Shown piece after piece: positions 24,011 through 35,960 of a DNA stretch of 64,000 bases. Each line of letters begins with the position of its first letter. Positions within the stretch are counted from its first letter, which is position 1. The notes under the pieces are model-generated. The model searched no databases and was not told where the DNA came from. It worked only from the letters and a program-made list of their open reading frames with translations. The translations under genes and the position numbers were made by a program. This stretch comes from Lichenostomus cassidix (lineage: Eukaryota; Chordata; Aves; Passeriformes; Meliphagidae), in NCBI GenBank assembly GCA_008360975.2, contig CM039196.1:2480001-2544000 (forward strand). Reading direction: 5' to 3'.

Positions 24011-26817
24011 TCACTGCAGCATCCCCGTCCTCACCTGGAAGGCCAGCCCATCCCCACGCGTGGCTTGCTGCAAGGGAGACACAACACTCACAGCATTCCC
24101 TGCCCAGGGGGCCCCAGCGGTGCTGCCAGGGCTCACCTTGTCCCCAGGGTGAAAACACAACCCCTGTGGGTGCAGCAGCTCCCTGCCTGTGCCCAGCCAC
24201 CCCCTGCAGCTCAAGCTGGTGGCCGAGTCCCACTACCTTGTTAATCTCCTTGTGTCTCTCCTTGCTGACGATTTCTTCTAGGACTTCCCCGTCTCCTTTA
24301 ATGAGCCTGGAAGACAAGCACAGGCCCAGGAGCCATGAGGGTCCTGGCAGGTTCCTGCAGCTGCAGAAGAGAGTGACTCCCACCCTGAAAGCACCTGGTG
24401 TGCCCCAGCTCCCCCAAACCCAGTACCAGGTGCTGTGCTGATCCATCTCTAGGCAAGGCCAGTGCTGACCTACCCGACATTGTACTTTGTGCTCTATCAA
24501 GCCTAAATAGCACAGCAGGCTTTGCCATTGCTCCCATGGGATTAATGTCACCACACTGCAGCAAGGACAGGAGCACTCCCCTGAGCACTGAGGGCCAGCT
24601 GGCCTTGCCCCAGGCGGTGGGCACTGCCTGCTGTGTGCAGTCAGTCACACTGGCATGAGAAAACACTCCTAATGAAAGCATCTCATGTCATCCTACAATC
24701 CACAGTGCCCCAACACAGCTCTTTTATTTATAGAGTTCAGGTGTGGTCCTGGCTGCCCCAGGAAACTGCAAAGCCATTCAGGAACAGGTGCCAGTTTGGG
24801 CCTGAAATGCAGCCAGGCTGGGGAGCATCTTGCTGAGCAAATTCCAGGCAGTGTTGGAGGCGGCTCACACCTCCATACATGAACAGAAATTTAATTGTCT
24901 TCATTACATGGCTTACAGGGAACCGACCTTTGTTCCACACCTCCCTGAGCCCTGCAGGCTGCCTTCTATTTTAAGACTGGACTTGTCATACCCAATTCTC
25001 TTCAGCATGACGTTTTCTGCTTGCTGAAAAGATGCAGTTTATTAAAAACTGGGTCATTTCTATTTGGCAGCTAAATGAACTTGGGTTTGATTGCTGTCTG
25101 TAACCCCACAGGGCACACTTGCTCCTCATTCCCACCTGGGCATTAACCAGAGCCCAGGGCTTTGGAGCTGAAGGGTAAGTGGATGCAGCAGTGGGACGCA
25201 GCCCAGTGTTCCTTGTGGGGAGCTCCAGCACAGTTCAATGATTTGTTGTCATCATGTCACTTTCTGGGTAAGTCACACCAGGTGTGATGAGGGGGGACCT
25301 GTGAGGGGTCGGCTCAGGCCTGTGCTGCTGAAGGGGACCTAGGTCCAGGTGTGGTGCTGCAGTGCCCTGGACAGGCATCCTCCAGGCCTCCAACCCACTC
25401 AGCATGGATGGGAATGGACAACCCACCTCCCTTTCCCCCAGGAATCATACCTGGTTCTCCCCGTTTCGGGATCCACGACTCTCCTTATCACACTCTGCCT
25501 CGCATCCCACTCCTCCTTTGTCATTGGCTTCATAGCCTGGATCCTGGATTTCTGTTCGTCTGTCAGAGCTGGAATGCAGTGGTCAGTCAGAGCTGTGACA
25601 CCAGGGGCTGACACCAGGAGAGGGGCACAGCACCATGGCTGCAGCCCACAGACAACATTCTACACCCAGTTCCTGGCAGTTCAGTGATGAACCACACAAA
25701 GGAAGGGACACTGCACATCCCAAAGCCAAGACCAGCTTTGCCAGGATGTTACTGCTGACTGTCCTTCCATTTCCCCACTGACATCTATAAACTACATCCT
25801 AACACTTCACAAGTGAATCTCTGAGTGTGGCTCTAAGGTAGGCACCACACACAGGAGGGATGAGAGCCTGGAGCTCTTCCCTGTCCACAGCCCTGCTTCC
25901 CTCAGACACCTCCCATGGAAAGGGACCAGCACAACTCCTGTGTGCACAGGAGGGAAAGAGCATCATTACCTGGCCCAGAGTCCACCACTGATTCCTTCTG
26001 CCACTGCTCCAGTGAGGGACCAGGCACCTCTTCTCCTTTGGCTTTCTCCTCCTTAACCCTCTCCTTTGCCTTCTTTTTTGATTTCTTCTTCATTTTTTTC
26101 TTCTTCTTCTTCTTCCTCTTCTTTTTGTCTTTCTGTTTCACTTGCTTTTTCTTGCTGTCTTGACTCTTCTTTGTCTTGGAGTCACTGTCACTGGAGTCAT
26201 CAGAAGAGGAGCTGGAGGAAGAGGAAGATGAGGAAGAGCTGGTGGATGAAGATGTCCCAGATGAAGAGGTACTGGCTTTCCTCTTCTTTTTGTCCTTTCC
26301 TTCCTTCTTCTTTTCTGCAATACACAAGAAGAGGGTGAGTGGAGCAGCCGTGGCCCTGCAGCAGCAGAGATACTGATTTTCCCCCTCCCAGCCTGGTTTC
26401 TTTCTTGCCTGGAATTCCCCTCTGTGCCCACCTTTAACCTGGGACTGTGCAGTGCCAGGTCAGCATGCAGAGGGATTGAGGGCTCTGCACTTGTCAGAAC
26501 CACACCTAAATGGGCACAAAGTGCAGGACAAGGTGACAGACACTGATGTAGCTAAAACCAGGGACCCTCTTCTCCCACATGGCCCTCTGCAAATGTGGTG
26601 AAAATGCAAGGTCAGGGGCCTCCCCACCTTCCCTGGCTGCTGCCGAGCTTGACTTGTGTCCATGAGAGCCAGAGATCTTCTTTCTTGGTGGAGAGCTGCT
26701 ATCCTGATGTGAGTCCTTGCTGCTCTTCCTCCTTTTCTTCTCCTTCCTCTCCTGCCTGCTCCGGGAATTGCTTTTGCTCCTGCTCCGCGAGCGTTTCCGT
26801 GACCGGCTGTGGGCCAT
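24011..26817 (-). CDS. ARL6IP4: ARL6IP4 (SRp25), SR-like splicing-associated nuclear protein
   Basis: Five coding exons on the minus strand: 26817-26628, 26314-25970, 25568-25451, 24306-24237 and 24067-24011, giving 259 residues with TGA at 24013-24011. The N-terminus is Arg/Ser-rich ([16 protein letters not shown]). Next come a serine run, an acidic patch and long lysine/arginine runs. The conserved C-terminal block follows: [20 protein letters not shown], then [23 protein letters not shown] and [11 protein letters not shown]. Family knowledge: ARL6IP4 localises to nuclear speckles and nucleoli, affects splice-site choice, and was named for binding ARL6. Start chosen at MAHSRS because it matches the family N-terminus and lies 8 bases after a strong acceptor (26827-26826 AG), implying a spliced 5' UTR. 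Low-complexity runs are normal for the family, but their lengths vary between species. Confidence 0.93.
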
Positions 26818-27590
26818 GTCAGCTCCTGGAGGGAAAGGTCACATCAGAGCCATGCAGGGACCAGCCCTGCCCAGCAGCCCCAAAAACCTGCCATCCAATC
26901 TGAGCCAACCAGCCCTGAAAGACCTGCTCCTGGTTAAATCCTCCCTGCTGGGTGGATTAAATCCACCAAGCTTCCACCAGAGCGATAGGTCAGGGTCTGC
27001 CGTCACAGCTGTACCTTCCCCCAGGTTCTCCCTGCGTTCCTGCTGTTTGTCCCTGGAGAATCAGGCTGATCCCCAGCATGGAGGGGCCTGAGGCTGGTGT
27101 GTGAGGCAGGGCTGTGCCCACAGTCACCCCACAGTGCTGGGAGCTGACAGGATGCTGCTCCACAGAGGGACACAGGCAAAGTGTGATGGATACTGCAGCC
27201 ACAGTCAGCAGAACAGAATGTCCTCCCCGAGTCAATCACCCCATTCTTTAAAATGCTGGGAGCAGACACAAGCCAAGGGGAAGAATGAATTTTTAATATT
27301 CCAATTTACTCCTAGAAAACAGATGATGCAGTGAGCTGGCACCTCTGTCCATCAGCCCCAGGGATGCTGGCAGTCCCATGCCAGAGCTGGTGTGATCCAT
27401 GCTCATTAATTTAAAAAACAAACTGACACCGTGGGCAGAGCAGGATCTGGGAAACGCTTTCTCACAGCCACCTTCCAACTACCACATTTAATTAATTGTT
27501 TGTTTACCACCTCGACATTCCCAGGCAGCAATTCAGATTCTCTCCCGAGTGACTCAGACTTTTGACTGATTTTCATAGGGAAATTTCAAT

Positions 27591-27632
27591 TAAAAAAAAA
27601 AAACAAAAAAAACCAAAAAAAAAAAACCAAAA
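27591..27632 (+). repeat. A-rich simple repeat
   Basis: Runs of A broken by single or double C over about 40 bp. This could be a retroposon poly(A) tail, but no element body is recognisable on its 5' side. Confidence 0.7.
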
Positions 27633-28064
27633 CAACCACAGCCATTAAGGGCAAGCAGGGAGGTTTCAGAGGATGAGTCCTCCATGGACACACACCCAGC
27701 AGCTGCCCCTCGCACCAGGGCCTTGCTGGGAGGCGTTTGGGGTTTGGATCTTTCTGTTCTGGCTGTGGCAGCAGCACCCGTTTTGACACAATCACAGCAG
27801 CAGCAGGATCAATGCATATGGAGCCGGACTGAGCCAGGATCATCCCCGTGACGAATCCCAAATCCATCACGGCAGCATCCCAGGCTGGCTGTGCCCCAAG
27901 CCGGGCTGTCACCTTCACCCTGACACCAGGCTGGAGCCACAGCGACTCCTCCTGCCCACCCAGCGCTGCCCGGTTTGGCTCTCGGCGGAGCCCCGCAATG
28001 CTCTGCCCCGGGCAGCTGGAGGGGCTGTCCCGCCCCAGCAGGGGCAGCCTGCGGCATGCGAGGT

Positions 28065-28172
28065 GCGCTGGCCCTTTAAGGGCTCAGCAAGAGGTGCGCT
28101 GGCCCTTTAAGAGCTCGGCGGGAGGCGTTCTGGCCCTTGAAGCGCACGGAGCACGGCGCGGCCCCTTTAAGA
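28065..28172. repeat. Four-copy tandem array with CCCTTTAAG core, 30-31 bp period
   Basis: Cores at 28072-28079, 28103-28110, 28133-28140 (CCCTTGAA variant) and 28163-28170 are spaced 31, 30 and 30 bp. The first two units share GAGGTGCGCTGGCCCTTTAAG; the last two are diverged. The array sits just inside the inferred first intron of ARL6IP4. Confidence 0.8.
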
Positions 28173-28480
28173 GCGCAGCTCCTTATCAGCCCCGGGTGCC
28201 GCCGCAGCGCGCAGGCCTGTGCCTCCCCGGCCCCGTTCCCCGGTGCCCCCAGCCGGCCCGGCCCGGCCCGCCGCAGGCAGGAGGAGCGGGAGGGAGGAAA
28301 GGACTCACCGGGCCGGGCAGAGTCCCGCCGCCCCGAGCCGAGCTCCCGCCGCGCTGCCCCTCCCGCCCCTGTCCGCCGCGCACCGGGCCGGGCGGCAGCC
28401 GAGCCGCGCTCTTTGGTTCCGGGGATCGCCTCGCCCGGGCTGCGCCTGCCCCGCAGCTCAGTTTTTTGGGGTGAATTCGG
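28170..28480 (-). promoter_or_regulatory. ARL6IP4: CpG-island promoter and non-coding first exon of ARL6IP4
   Basis: Very GC- and CpG-rich DNA about 1.4 kb upstream of the ARL6IP4 start. The splice donor CCCG|GTGAGT on the minus strand at 28309/28308 suggests that exon 1 ends here and starts somewhere in 28350-28460. No TATA box is evident. The exact start site cannot be read from sequence. Confidence 0.6.
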
Positions 28481-29400
28481 TCGGATTGGGATTCCCGTGC
28501 GCTAGGGAACGAGCTAAAGGCTTCGAGGCTGCGTTTCTTCACAGCGACTCCTTGAACAGACACAACTGCCGGTTTCCTTCCCCCGGTGTAATTCTAACGA
28601 GCTTTGCTAATGAGCAGCTCATCAGTGCTAATGGCAGCGCCAGCCAAAAATCCAGCGGGTCTGCTGGGTGAGCTTCAATGAACACCTTTTGTGCGAGCTG
28701 CACCCGCTCACGTTCAGCCTTTCACAATTAGTGATGTGATTTCCCATGTGCTGTAATTACCACACAGAACAGAGGGATGGAAAAGCCCCTTATAAATGCA
28801 GCAGTGTCTATCAAATATACAGAATTAATTTTCCACAGAGGCAAATGCAAACACCAAATCAGAAGATATTTTGCTTCTTTAGTTTCTTCAATAGATGAAG
28901 GAGTCATATGCTTTCAGCCAGCTGGAAGTAAGGAGAGGAAAGCACTTGACCTTTCTAATCCACCAGTTCCTGGGGGATCTTGGTGCCAAATTAAGAAGCC
29001 CCAGGTCTGTCTGCTGCAACCAGGTTGGGAGAGTTATTTTATATTTTCACTTGCTCATGTAACTTAAAGCAAAGGGAGTTAAATGTTCAACTTGCCCTCC
29101 TCTGGGAAGTTCTGCTGTGCTGCAGGTGGCTCCCAGAGCTCTGTCTCTGCTTAATGAGGTTCACAAAACCTTTGAAATGGAAGTTTCTGCTGCCAAGAAG
29201 CCTTGGCAGATTTCTCAGCCATGCTGGGGGATCAATTCTCCCTGTGTTGCTCCTGATGGGTTTTTCTGAGCCTGGGTTAGACAAACATCCAGTAATTCCA
29301 TGCCATTCCCAGCAGCTTGCTGTGAATCACCTGGACCTCCTTTGTGTCACTCAGCAACAAAAAGCTCTTCCCTTTTTCCTGGAAGAGGACAGCAGGCCCT
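28480..29400. other. Spacer between the ARL6IP4 promoter and the OGFOD2 3' end
   Basis: About 0.9 kb, AT-richer than its surroundings. No exon, RNA gene or repeat could be identified. Confidence 0.5.
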
Positions 29401-29776
29401 AAGAACAGCAGAGAAATGGTTTATTGTACCATTCTTTCCCATTTACAGTGGGACCTTGGATGCTGCTGTTGCCAAAGAGGTCAAGGAGCTTTGGGTGTTC
29501 TCCCTTCCACCTGAAAATATTTACAGAGCCCCTGCAGTGAATCAGTGTTGGGGCTTTCTGTGTCTTACAGAGTCCTCCAGCCCCAGCGTGAGCCCTCACA
29601 GCTGAGTTCCAGCTCCTCCAGCTGGAATCCTGGCAGGACTGGCTTTGCATCCCTTCCCAAGGTGAGAGCTGCTGCTTGCAGGACTCGTGCATCCAGCAGA
29701 GCCTGTGAGTGCAGCCTGAGAGCTCAGAAAGGAGCTTTAGGCAACTCGGTCTGGGGGAATCAGGCTGCACCCCCTG
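29400..29776 (-). other. OGFOD2: OGFOD2 3' UTR with poly(A) signal
   Basis: Follows the TAG at 29779-29777. A canonical minus-strand AATAAA (plus TTTATT, 29420-29425) lies about 350 bases downstream, so the transcript should end near 29400. Confidence 0.65.
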
Positions 29777-32700
29777 CTACCCCAAGGCACAGACATTCAC
29801 AGTCTGGGGCACCTCCTCTGCCAGGGGCTCTGTGAATCCATCCCCAAACCCCTCTGCTTCCACCAGCTCGGGTTTCCTGTTGCACATGGGGCAGAGCTGG
29901 TTTCGGATGGACGATGATCTCATCCAAACGATGAGGTTCCAGCGCTCCCCCGAGGCGATGGGAAGGGCACCGTGGATCTGCCCTCCGCGGTGCAGCAGCC
30001 CCTGGGCTCGAACGTGCTCCACCTCGAGGTACTTTGGCACGGGGCTGGGATCCTGGAACAGAGGGAGGGCGATTCAGTGGCACACCACAGAGTCCCTCAA
30101 ATAGTTGAAACTTGTCACCTCTTCCCCCACAGCACCCAGGGACCTACTTGGAGAGGGGAAACTGCACCTCATTCCCAGTGACAAGTTCAGTGGCAATTTA
30201 AAGAGGTTCAATCAAAAAAAAGCTTCATCAATGTAAGGAAGCTTTTGCCCCTCTCTTGCCATGGAAACAAGTGCTAGAGATTTAGGTTTAAACCTCAGCA
30301 CCCCCCTGCTCACTGTGTGAGCTGTGAAAAGGTGGGCTGGTTTGTTTCATTTCAGTTTCTACTACGAAGCTGCCTCTGTCCTCTCTTTGCAACCCGAATA
30401 TTGTTATTGAATATTGGAATACTGCAGCAGAAAAGGCTCCTGTCTGACCAAGATGTGTGAAAAATGGGGAAGGGACAGAGCAGGTTTGACAGTCAGAAAT
30501 TAATAATGTTTTTTTAGAACGCAGCTGGGGGGGTGAGAAGGGAGGGGGGAGTGGGATGTGCTCAGTACCTGGTTGAAATCCCCAAAGTACAAATTGCCTT
30601 CTGTGAATTCCTTTCCCAGGGAAACGTTCAAGGTGACTTCAGCGTTGTCATAGTGAGAGCTGAGGTCCAGGTCCTCGTGCAGAGAGTACTTGACCACAAA
30701 AGCTTTGTGGCTGTCCAGGCAGGCTCCCCCCAGCTCTGGGTACAGCAGGGCAGTGATGGGCTGCAGGCATTGCTCCCGCAGGGGCGTCAGGAAAGTCTCG
30801 TCCATCCCCAGCTCGTTCAGCAAAACCTGCGCCAAGGACAGCAGGGGGAACAGCTAACTACAGCTGCTGCTCCTCAGAGCTGCTGCAGGGCTGCTGTCCT
30901 CCTCCAGCCCTGCTGCTGGCTCACATCAAGGACTTTACAGCAAAGGCTCCAGTGGCAGGAAAAAGGAAGGAGGATCAAGGTGGAAAGGGATGGAGGAAAA
31001 CATAGAGTAAGATCAAAAGGTGAGTGTTCCTTAAAAGCTTGATTTTTAAAGATTCCTTGAATTAAATTTGTATTGTTTAAGCACAAGGTGCTCTTTGCTC
31101 TGAGATACCAATTGTTCTCCCCTTTCCCTGCATTCCCATTTTCTTTGTAACATTCCCTCAACCCTCCCACTCCAAGGGGGCATTGAACTTAAACTCCACT
31201 GTGTAAAATTGGAGACACTTTGGAACTGGAGGGAGTGAGAAGTGGGGAGGTGAACACAGTGAACACTTCCCTAAAGAAGCACAAGAGATGAGTCCTACCC
31301 CATAGTTATTCATGGTGTTGGGCCTGCCTTTAGGCATGTCCGACTGCTCAAAGTTCTCCAGCTCATCCACAAAGGTTTGGCAGAACTCCTCTGTGAACAC
31401 TGGGAGTCGATAGATCCTCTTATCTGTCAGGAGAAGGGAGACACCATTTGCTGGGGGAAATCCCAGTTTCCCTGCCTGCCTGTCCAGCTGCACTGTGCTG
31501 CTGTCAGTGAGAGCACAGCATCCACAGGCTCCACTTTGTGCTCAGGCTGCTCAAAGGGCTGGAAGCATTCCCCAGGATCAGCTCTGGGATGTATTTGTTG
31601 TTTTTCATGCTGGTCCCTCATTTCCAGAGGAGAAGGCTGTGTGTGGAACTGGTGCCTTGGACAAACCCCGGAGCTCTGCACAGACATTGATGTCTCTCTT
31701 TTTGCCTTGGGAAAAGGAGGCAACTCTGCCTCTTCCCCTCTACATTTTGTCTGTATTTCAGGAAGGGAGAGAGCTTCACAGCTGCCTCCAGGGAAGCTTA
31801 AAACCCAGATCTCTTTTTCAAAGACTGAAATCTAGACCGAAGCTATTTCAGCCCAGACTAACCAACAGGGACTGTCTGCAATGGCAAAGCACTAGGGGAG
31901 GGAAAACTGAGCTCCTTGGGCTAACTGTTCCTCCAGCAGATTCCCTGGTGAAGTGTGGTACAACCAAAACCCCAACCTTGCTGCAGCTGGAGCCTCTGGT
32001 GAGACATCAGGAGACTGGGATGGGAAAGCAGAAAACAGCCTCTGATCCAGAGCAGAACTGCTGCCTCTCCAGAGACTCTCCCCAGGCAGGGAATAACATC
32101 CTGTTTGCCTCAGCTTGTGTCAATCAGAGCTGTTCCAGACAGGGCTTGGGAACAGCTGTCACCAGGGAGATCTGTGTGAGTGAGGTGTTGCTTTCTTTAC
32201 CTGAGAAGGACTCGAGGTAGTGCAGGAGGCCCTGGAGATCAGCACCTGGTGATGTGCAGAACCTCACGATTTCCAGAAACTCTGGGGCCAGGAAGGAATC
32301 CTGGTGTCAAGGGAAGGATGGGGAAAACACACAGAAACACAATCAGCCTGCACAGCCCGAGAGGGAAATGGACTTCCAGGGAGCCACAGGGAAATACACA
32401 ATCCTTAGGGAGCAAGGCTGAGTCACACTTGGGTTAATTCCATGGCAGGAAATGCAGAATGTCACTGATGTTTTACCTGGTTGTGTGGGGAAGTTGCTGC
32501 TTGCTTTAATTCATGGTTTTCTGGGAGTAACTAGCCAGATTTATTACAGGCATGATGGGAAAGAGCTTTTCCTGGCTGTAACACCAGGAATCTTTCCTGG
32601 AGAACACTCTGTGCTGTCGTGTTTTTGAAGTTTTGAGTTTTCATATGCTACACATGAGTTTTAATACAGTGCAGCTTTAGCACTGTGCAATCCCGAGGAG

Positions 32701-35289
32701 AGGGGGAAATAAACTGCAAAACTAAACTCTCAGGTTAATTTTTTTTGGGTGCAAAAGAGATTCCAAACCTTCTGTGTACCTGCAGAGTGTACACCTCTGG
32801 GTGTTTTGGTTTGTAGCTCTTGGAGATGATGGCTCTGCATTCCACTGACTGATGGATTAACTGTTTTCTTCTCTGCACTTCTGCCTCAATCTGCAAATAA
32901 ACAAGGGAGCATATTGTCAGAAACCAAAAGGACTCACTAAAACAGTTCCAGGAATTTGCTCCTTGTTTTAAACCAGTTGTTTTTGTTTGGGGGCACCTCT
33001 GGGAGACAGAGTGTTTGTTTTGTTTTTCTGTGGTCAAGACAAGTCCAGTAAATAGCTGAAAAGCCAAATGCCTGAGAGGGGTTGGAGACCTGTTCTCTTT
33101 ACAGATGGATTTAAAAGTAACTGAGGACTCTCTGTGGAAGTGTCAAATGGAGCTGTGAGGTTTCAGCCCTTTCAGGCATTCTGACACCTCCTGAATCTGG
33201 CTTGTGTTCTGACAATGGAAGCATTGTCCAAAATAAAGACATTTGCTGGGAGGGAGACAAGACCTGTCATGAAGGGTTTACTGCTAAGTGTGGTGGAGAC
33301 AGGCTAAGCTGCCCTTTCAGAGCAAGCAGCTGTTTTGGCAGCTGATTCAGGCAGCTCTTCCCATTTAATTCCTCCTCATGAGATTAATTTATAACAGTCC
33401 TCACTGAAGAGGGACGAAACAGGTCCTGTATTCATTCCCTTTCCCTCAGTATCAGGCCCTGAAGGTCTTGGGAACTGAGTAGACAAATCAAACAGATTTC
33501 TCAGATTCCTTCTTCTTCCCCTCCCTCCCAGCCCCAAGGTCCCTGGGCACAGGGCACAGGACAGGGAGCTGTAACCCAGCACTGCCTAGAAAATCAAGTA
33601 GTTGCAAGTCCTGAGTGGGAAACTTGGACTGGAATTGCTGCTGGACAGTGAGAGCTGTGACTTCCCACAGCCAGGGACATCCATTGTCATCTGCTTCTGA
33701 GCACAGAGTGACTCCTGTGCTTTTATATGATTAAGTGTAATTTATGATGTATGATGCAAACCTTGTATGAAGATCTCAGCAGATCTGCAGAGAGCCCAGG
33801 TGATTAAAACGTGATTAGGATCTAAGTGATTATAAATTACAACTTTTAAATTAGAATCTAGAAATCCTAAGTGAAGTTGTTTTATAAATTCTCTATTACA
33901 CTGCTTGTTGTGCTCCACTGATTCTGCCTGGGGAAATCCTGTGCTGTTCTACTCACAAATTCTGTGCTGTATGAATCATAATATCCTGTAAATAAAGCTT
34001 TAATTACAAGTATGATTTACGGCCATCATCATTCTGCCAAGAATTCCGAAAAGAACCTGTCTGTCCCCTTAGTGTCAGGTGACACTGGGGCTGGCTGTGT
34101 GACTGATCCCTGTTCCTGGCCTGGAAAGAAGCAGATATTCTGTGATAAAAAGTGAAGCTCTGTAGGACCCCCGAGTGATCCCATCTCGAGGTTCCCTTTA
34201 AAAATAATTGACACAAGAAGGGAGAAGGAAAGACAAACCAGTAGGGCACTGGGAGCCAGCAGAGTAAATCCAAGCAGGGAGTGGCTCAGAGGCCACTGGG
34301 ATAATTAAATGCTGAATGAGAGCACTTAATTCCAGGGTGTTGGCTGTATAAACACCTCGCTGATGAACGCCCGCGGGGAATTCTTCCCTCTGGTCTGTGC
34401 CCAGCTCCGGGGTCAGTCGGGAGCTGTGCCCTGCTGCTGCCACTGCCTGTGGCTTCAGCGAGTCCCAAACTCCCTCGGGACTGAGCCCCGGGCTGTGGAA
34501 ATGCCATCCTCCCCCCGGGATCGAGAGCAGCCCTGGGGTCCCAGCTCAGGAAGGACATGGAGCTGTTGGAGCGAGAACAGAGGGGCACCAGGATGGGCAG
34601 AGGGATGGAGCAGCTCTGCTGGGAGGAAAGGCTGGGAGAATTGGGACTGTTCAGCCTGGAGAGGCTTTGGGGTGACTTCATGGCAGCCTTCGGGTGCGTG
34701 AAGGGGCCGACAAAAAAGATGGAGAGATTACTTACAAGTGATGGAGTGACAGGACAAGGGGGAATGGTTTCAGCCAACAGAGGGAAGGGTTAGATGGGAT
34801 ACTGGGAAGAAATCCTTCCCTGTGAGGGTGGTGAGGCCCTGGCACAGGTGCCCAGAGAAGCTGTGGCTGCCCCTGGATCCCTGGCAGTGTCCAAGGCCAG
34901 GCTGGACAGGGATTGGAGCAACCTGGGACAGTGGAAGGTGTCCCTGCCCGTGGCAGGGGGTGGCACTGGATGAGATTGAAGCACACAAACGCTTGTGTGA
35001 CTGTGACCCGAGTAGCTGTGAGGACTCCCGTTGCTCACCTCCCGCAGCACCTCCCGGAACTGCTCCTCGCTCCGGCAGCCGCGCTCCCGCAGCGCCTGCA
35101 ACACACGGCACGTCACAGCACGGCCGCGGCACGGCCCGCTGCCCCGGCCCGCCCGCCCCGCCGTACCCGGCCGTGGTCCCGGCGGAGCTGCGGCCCGTCC
35201 CGGTACCGCACGTGCAGCCCGAGCCGCCGCACGAAGATGTTGTCGGTGAAGAAGCAGGCGCAGCCCCGGAACCGCCGGCCCGCGGACAT
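29777..35289 (-). CDS. OGFOD2: OGFOD2, 2-oxoglutarate and Fe(II)-dependent oxygenase domain protein 2
   Basis: Seven minus-strand coding exons: 35289-35167, 35095-35039, 32890-32780, 32300-32201, 31423-31299, 30826-30569 and 30052-29777, giving 349 residues, close to the human length. The family's N-terminal block CACFFTDNIFVRRLGLHVRY is present. The double-stranded beta-helix oxygenase core follows, with EQSDMPKGRPNTMNNYG, then SHYDNAE, then HRGGQIHGA and GERWNLIVW. Predicted Fe ligands are His230, Asp232 and His285, with Arg295 for 2-oxoglutarate, so all catalytic residues are kept. The substrate is unknown; the fold resembles prolyl/lysyl hydroxylases. Start chosen at MSAGRR, which has A at -3. 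An in-frame ATG lies 23 codons upstream at 35358, but the family begins at the chosen position. The gene is head-to-head with GIN2. Confidence 0.95.
34551..34985 (+). mobile_element. CR1 LINE 3' fragment in OGFOD2 intron 2
   Basis: CR1 3'-region landmarks in plus orientation: GACTGTTCAGCCTGGAGAGG, then CACAGGTGCCCAGAGAAGCT, then CCAAGGCCAGGCTGGACAGG, then GGCAGGGGGTGGCACTGGAT. The final ATTCTATGATTCT tail is missing. The copy is 5'-truncated, as usual for CR1, and has no coding capacity. Confidence 0.85.
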
Positions 35290-35960
35290 GTTTCCTGCCG
35301 GCGCACCGCCTCGGTCCGGCCCGCAAAGGGCTCCGCTTCCGTCACGGTGAGGGCGCATCGGCGAATTCCGAACCGGGACGGAAACGGAGAGCGGCGGGAC
35401 TTGGCCGTTCTCCCCAGTTTTAGCCTTCTTGTTTTAGTAATTTCCCTGACGTTACCGCGGCCCGGTCCCGCAGCGAGGCCGCTGCCCACAGCCCGGCAGC
35501 TCTGCTCGGAGCGGCAGCGGCCGCCCAGGGTCATTTGCAGACGGTCCCCGAGGGTTATTTGCAGACGGTCCCCGAGATCCCTCCCGCCCCTCGCGGGGGC
35601 GCGCGCGGGCAGCGGGGGCGCGCTCGGGGGCGCGCTCGGCGGGGTCAGCGCGGCCCCGGCCCGCCCGGCCCGGCCATGGACGCGGCGCTGCCGGAGGCCG
35701 AGCGGGAGGTGGTGGTGGCGGCCGAGCCCTGCGGCCACGGCAGCAAGTTTGAAGACATCTACCGGCTGCTGGCCGAGGGCTGCTTCCCGCCCAGCTTCTG
35801 CTCCATCAAGAGGAAGAACCTCAAGCGCTACGCCCAGAAGTTCGTCGTGGACGGTGGGGAGCCGGGGGGCACCGCGGCGGTGACGGGCTGCCCTGGGCCG
35901 CGGCCTGCCCTGCCGGGCTCGGGGCAGCCTGGGGGGAACCCGGCGGGTGTTGGCCCCGCA
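35040..35960. promoter_or_regulatory. Bidirectional CpG-island promoter of OGFOD2 (-) and GIN2 (+)
   Basis: The start codons at 35289 (-) and 35676 (+) are 386 bp apart, and the whole interval is CpG-dense. Candidate elements are an ETS-like GGAA on the minus strand and a TGACG half-site within CTTCCGTCACG (about 35336-35346). A 24-bp direct duplication lies at 35533-35579, and G/C-rich tracts at about 35590-35640 include GCGCGCGCG. No TATA box was seen. Transcription start sites are not determinable from sequence. Confidence 0.7.
35533..35579 (+). repeat. 24-bp direct tandem duplication in the GIN2 5' flank
   Basis: Two adjacent copies of ATTTGCAGACGGTCCCCGAG, period 24 bp, about 100 bp upstream of the GIN2 start codon. 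Confidence 0.85.

Larger units (their letters stand above)
26826..28308 (-). other. ARL6IP4: ARL6IP4 5' UTR intron (inferred)
   Basis: On the minus strand, a strong donor GTGAGT at 28308-28303 and a pyrimidine-rich acceptor ending AG at 26827-26826 flank this stretch. This implies a non-coding first exon in the CpG island. The intron holds an A-rich tract at 27591-27632 and a 30-bp-period CCCTTTAAG array at 28065-28172. No coding exon was seen. Confidence 0.6.

Noticed and set aside
23712..24554. 280-codon minus-strand frame overlapping ARL6IP4 exons 4 and 5
   Set aside because: Only the short segment within 24306-24237 matches ARL6IP4. The rest is intron and 3' UTR read-through.
31495..32220. 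241-codon plus-strand frame inside OGFOD2
   Set aside because: Mostly intron sequence antisense to OGFOD2, no domain, no splice logic.
34822..35883. 353-codon open frame on the plus strand
   Set aside because: It reads through CR1 and the CpG island. Only its last part coincides with the GIN2 exon 1 frame (from 35676), and there is no reason to extend the start upstream.
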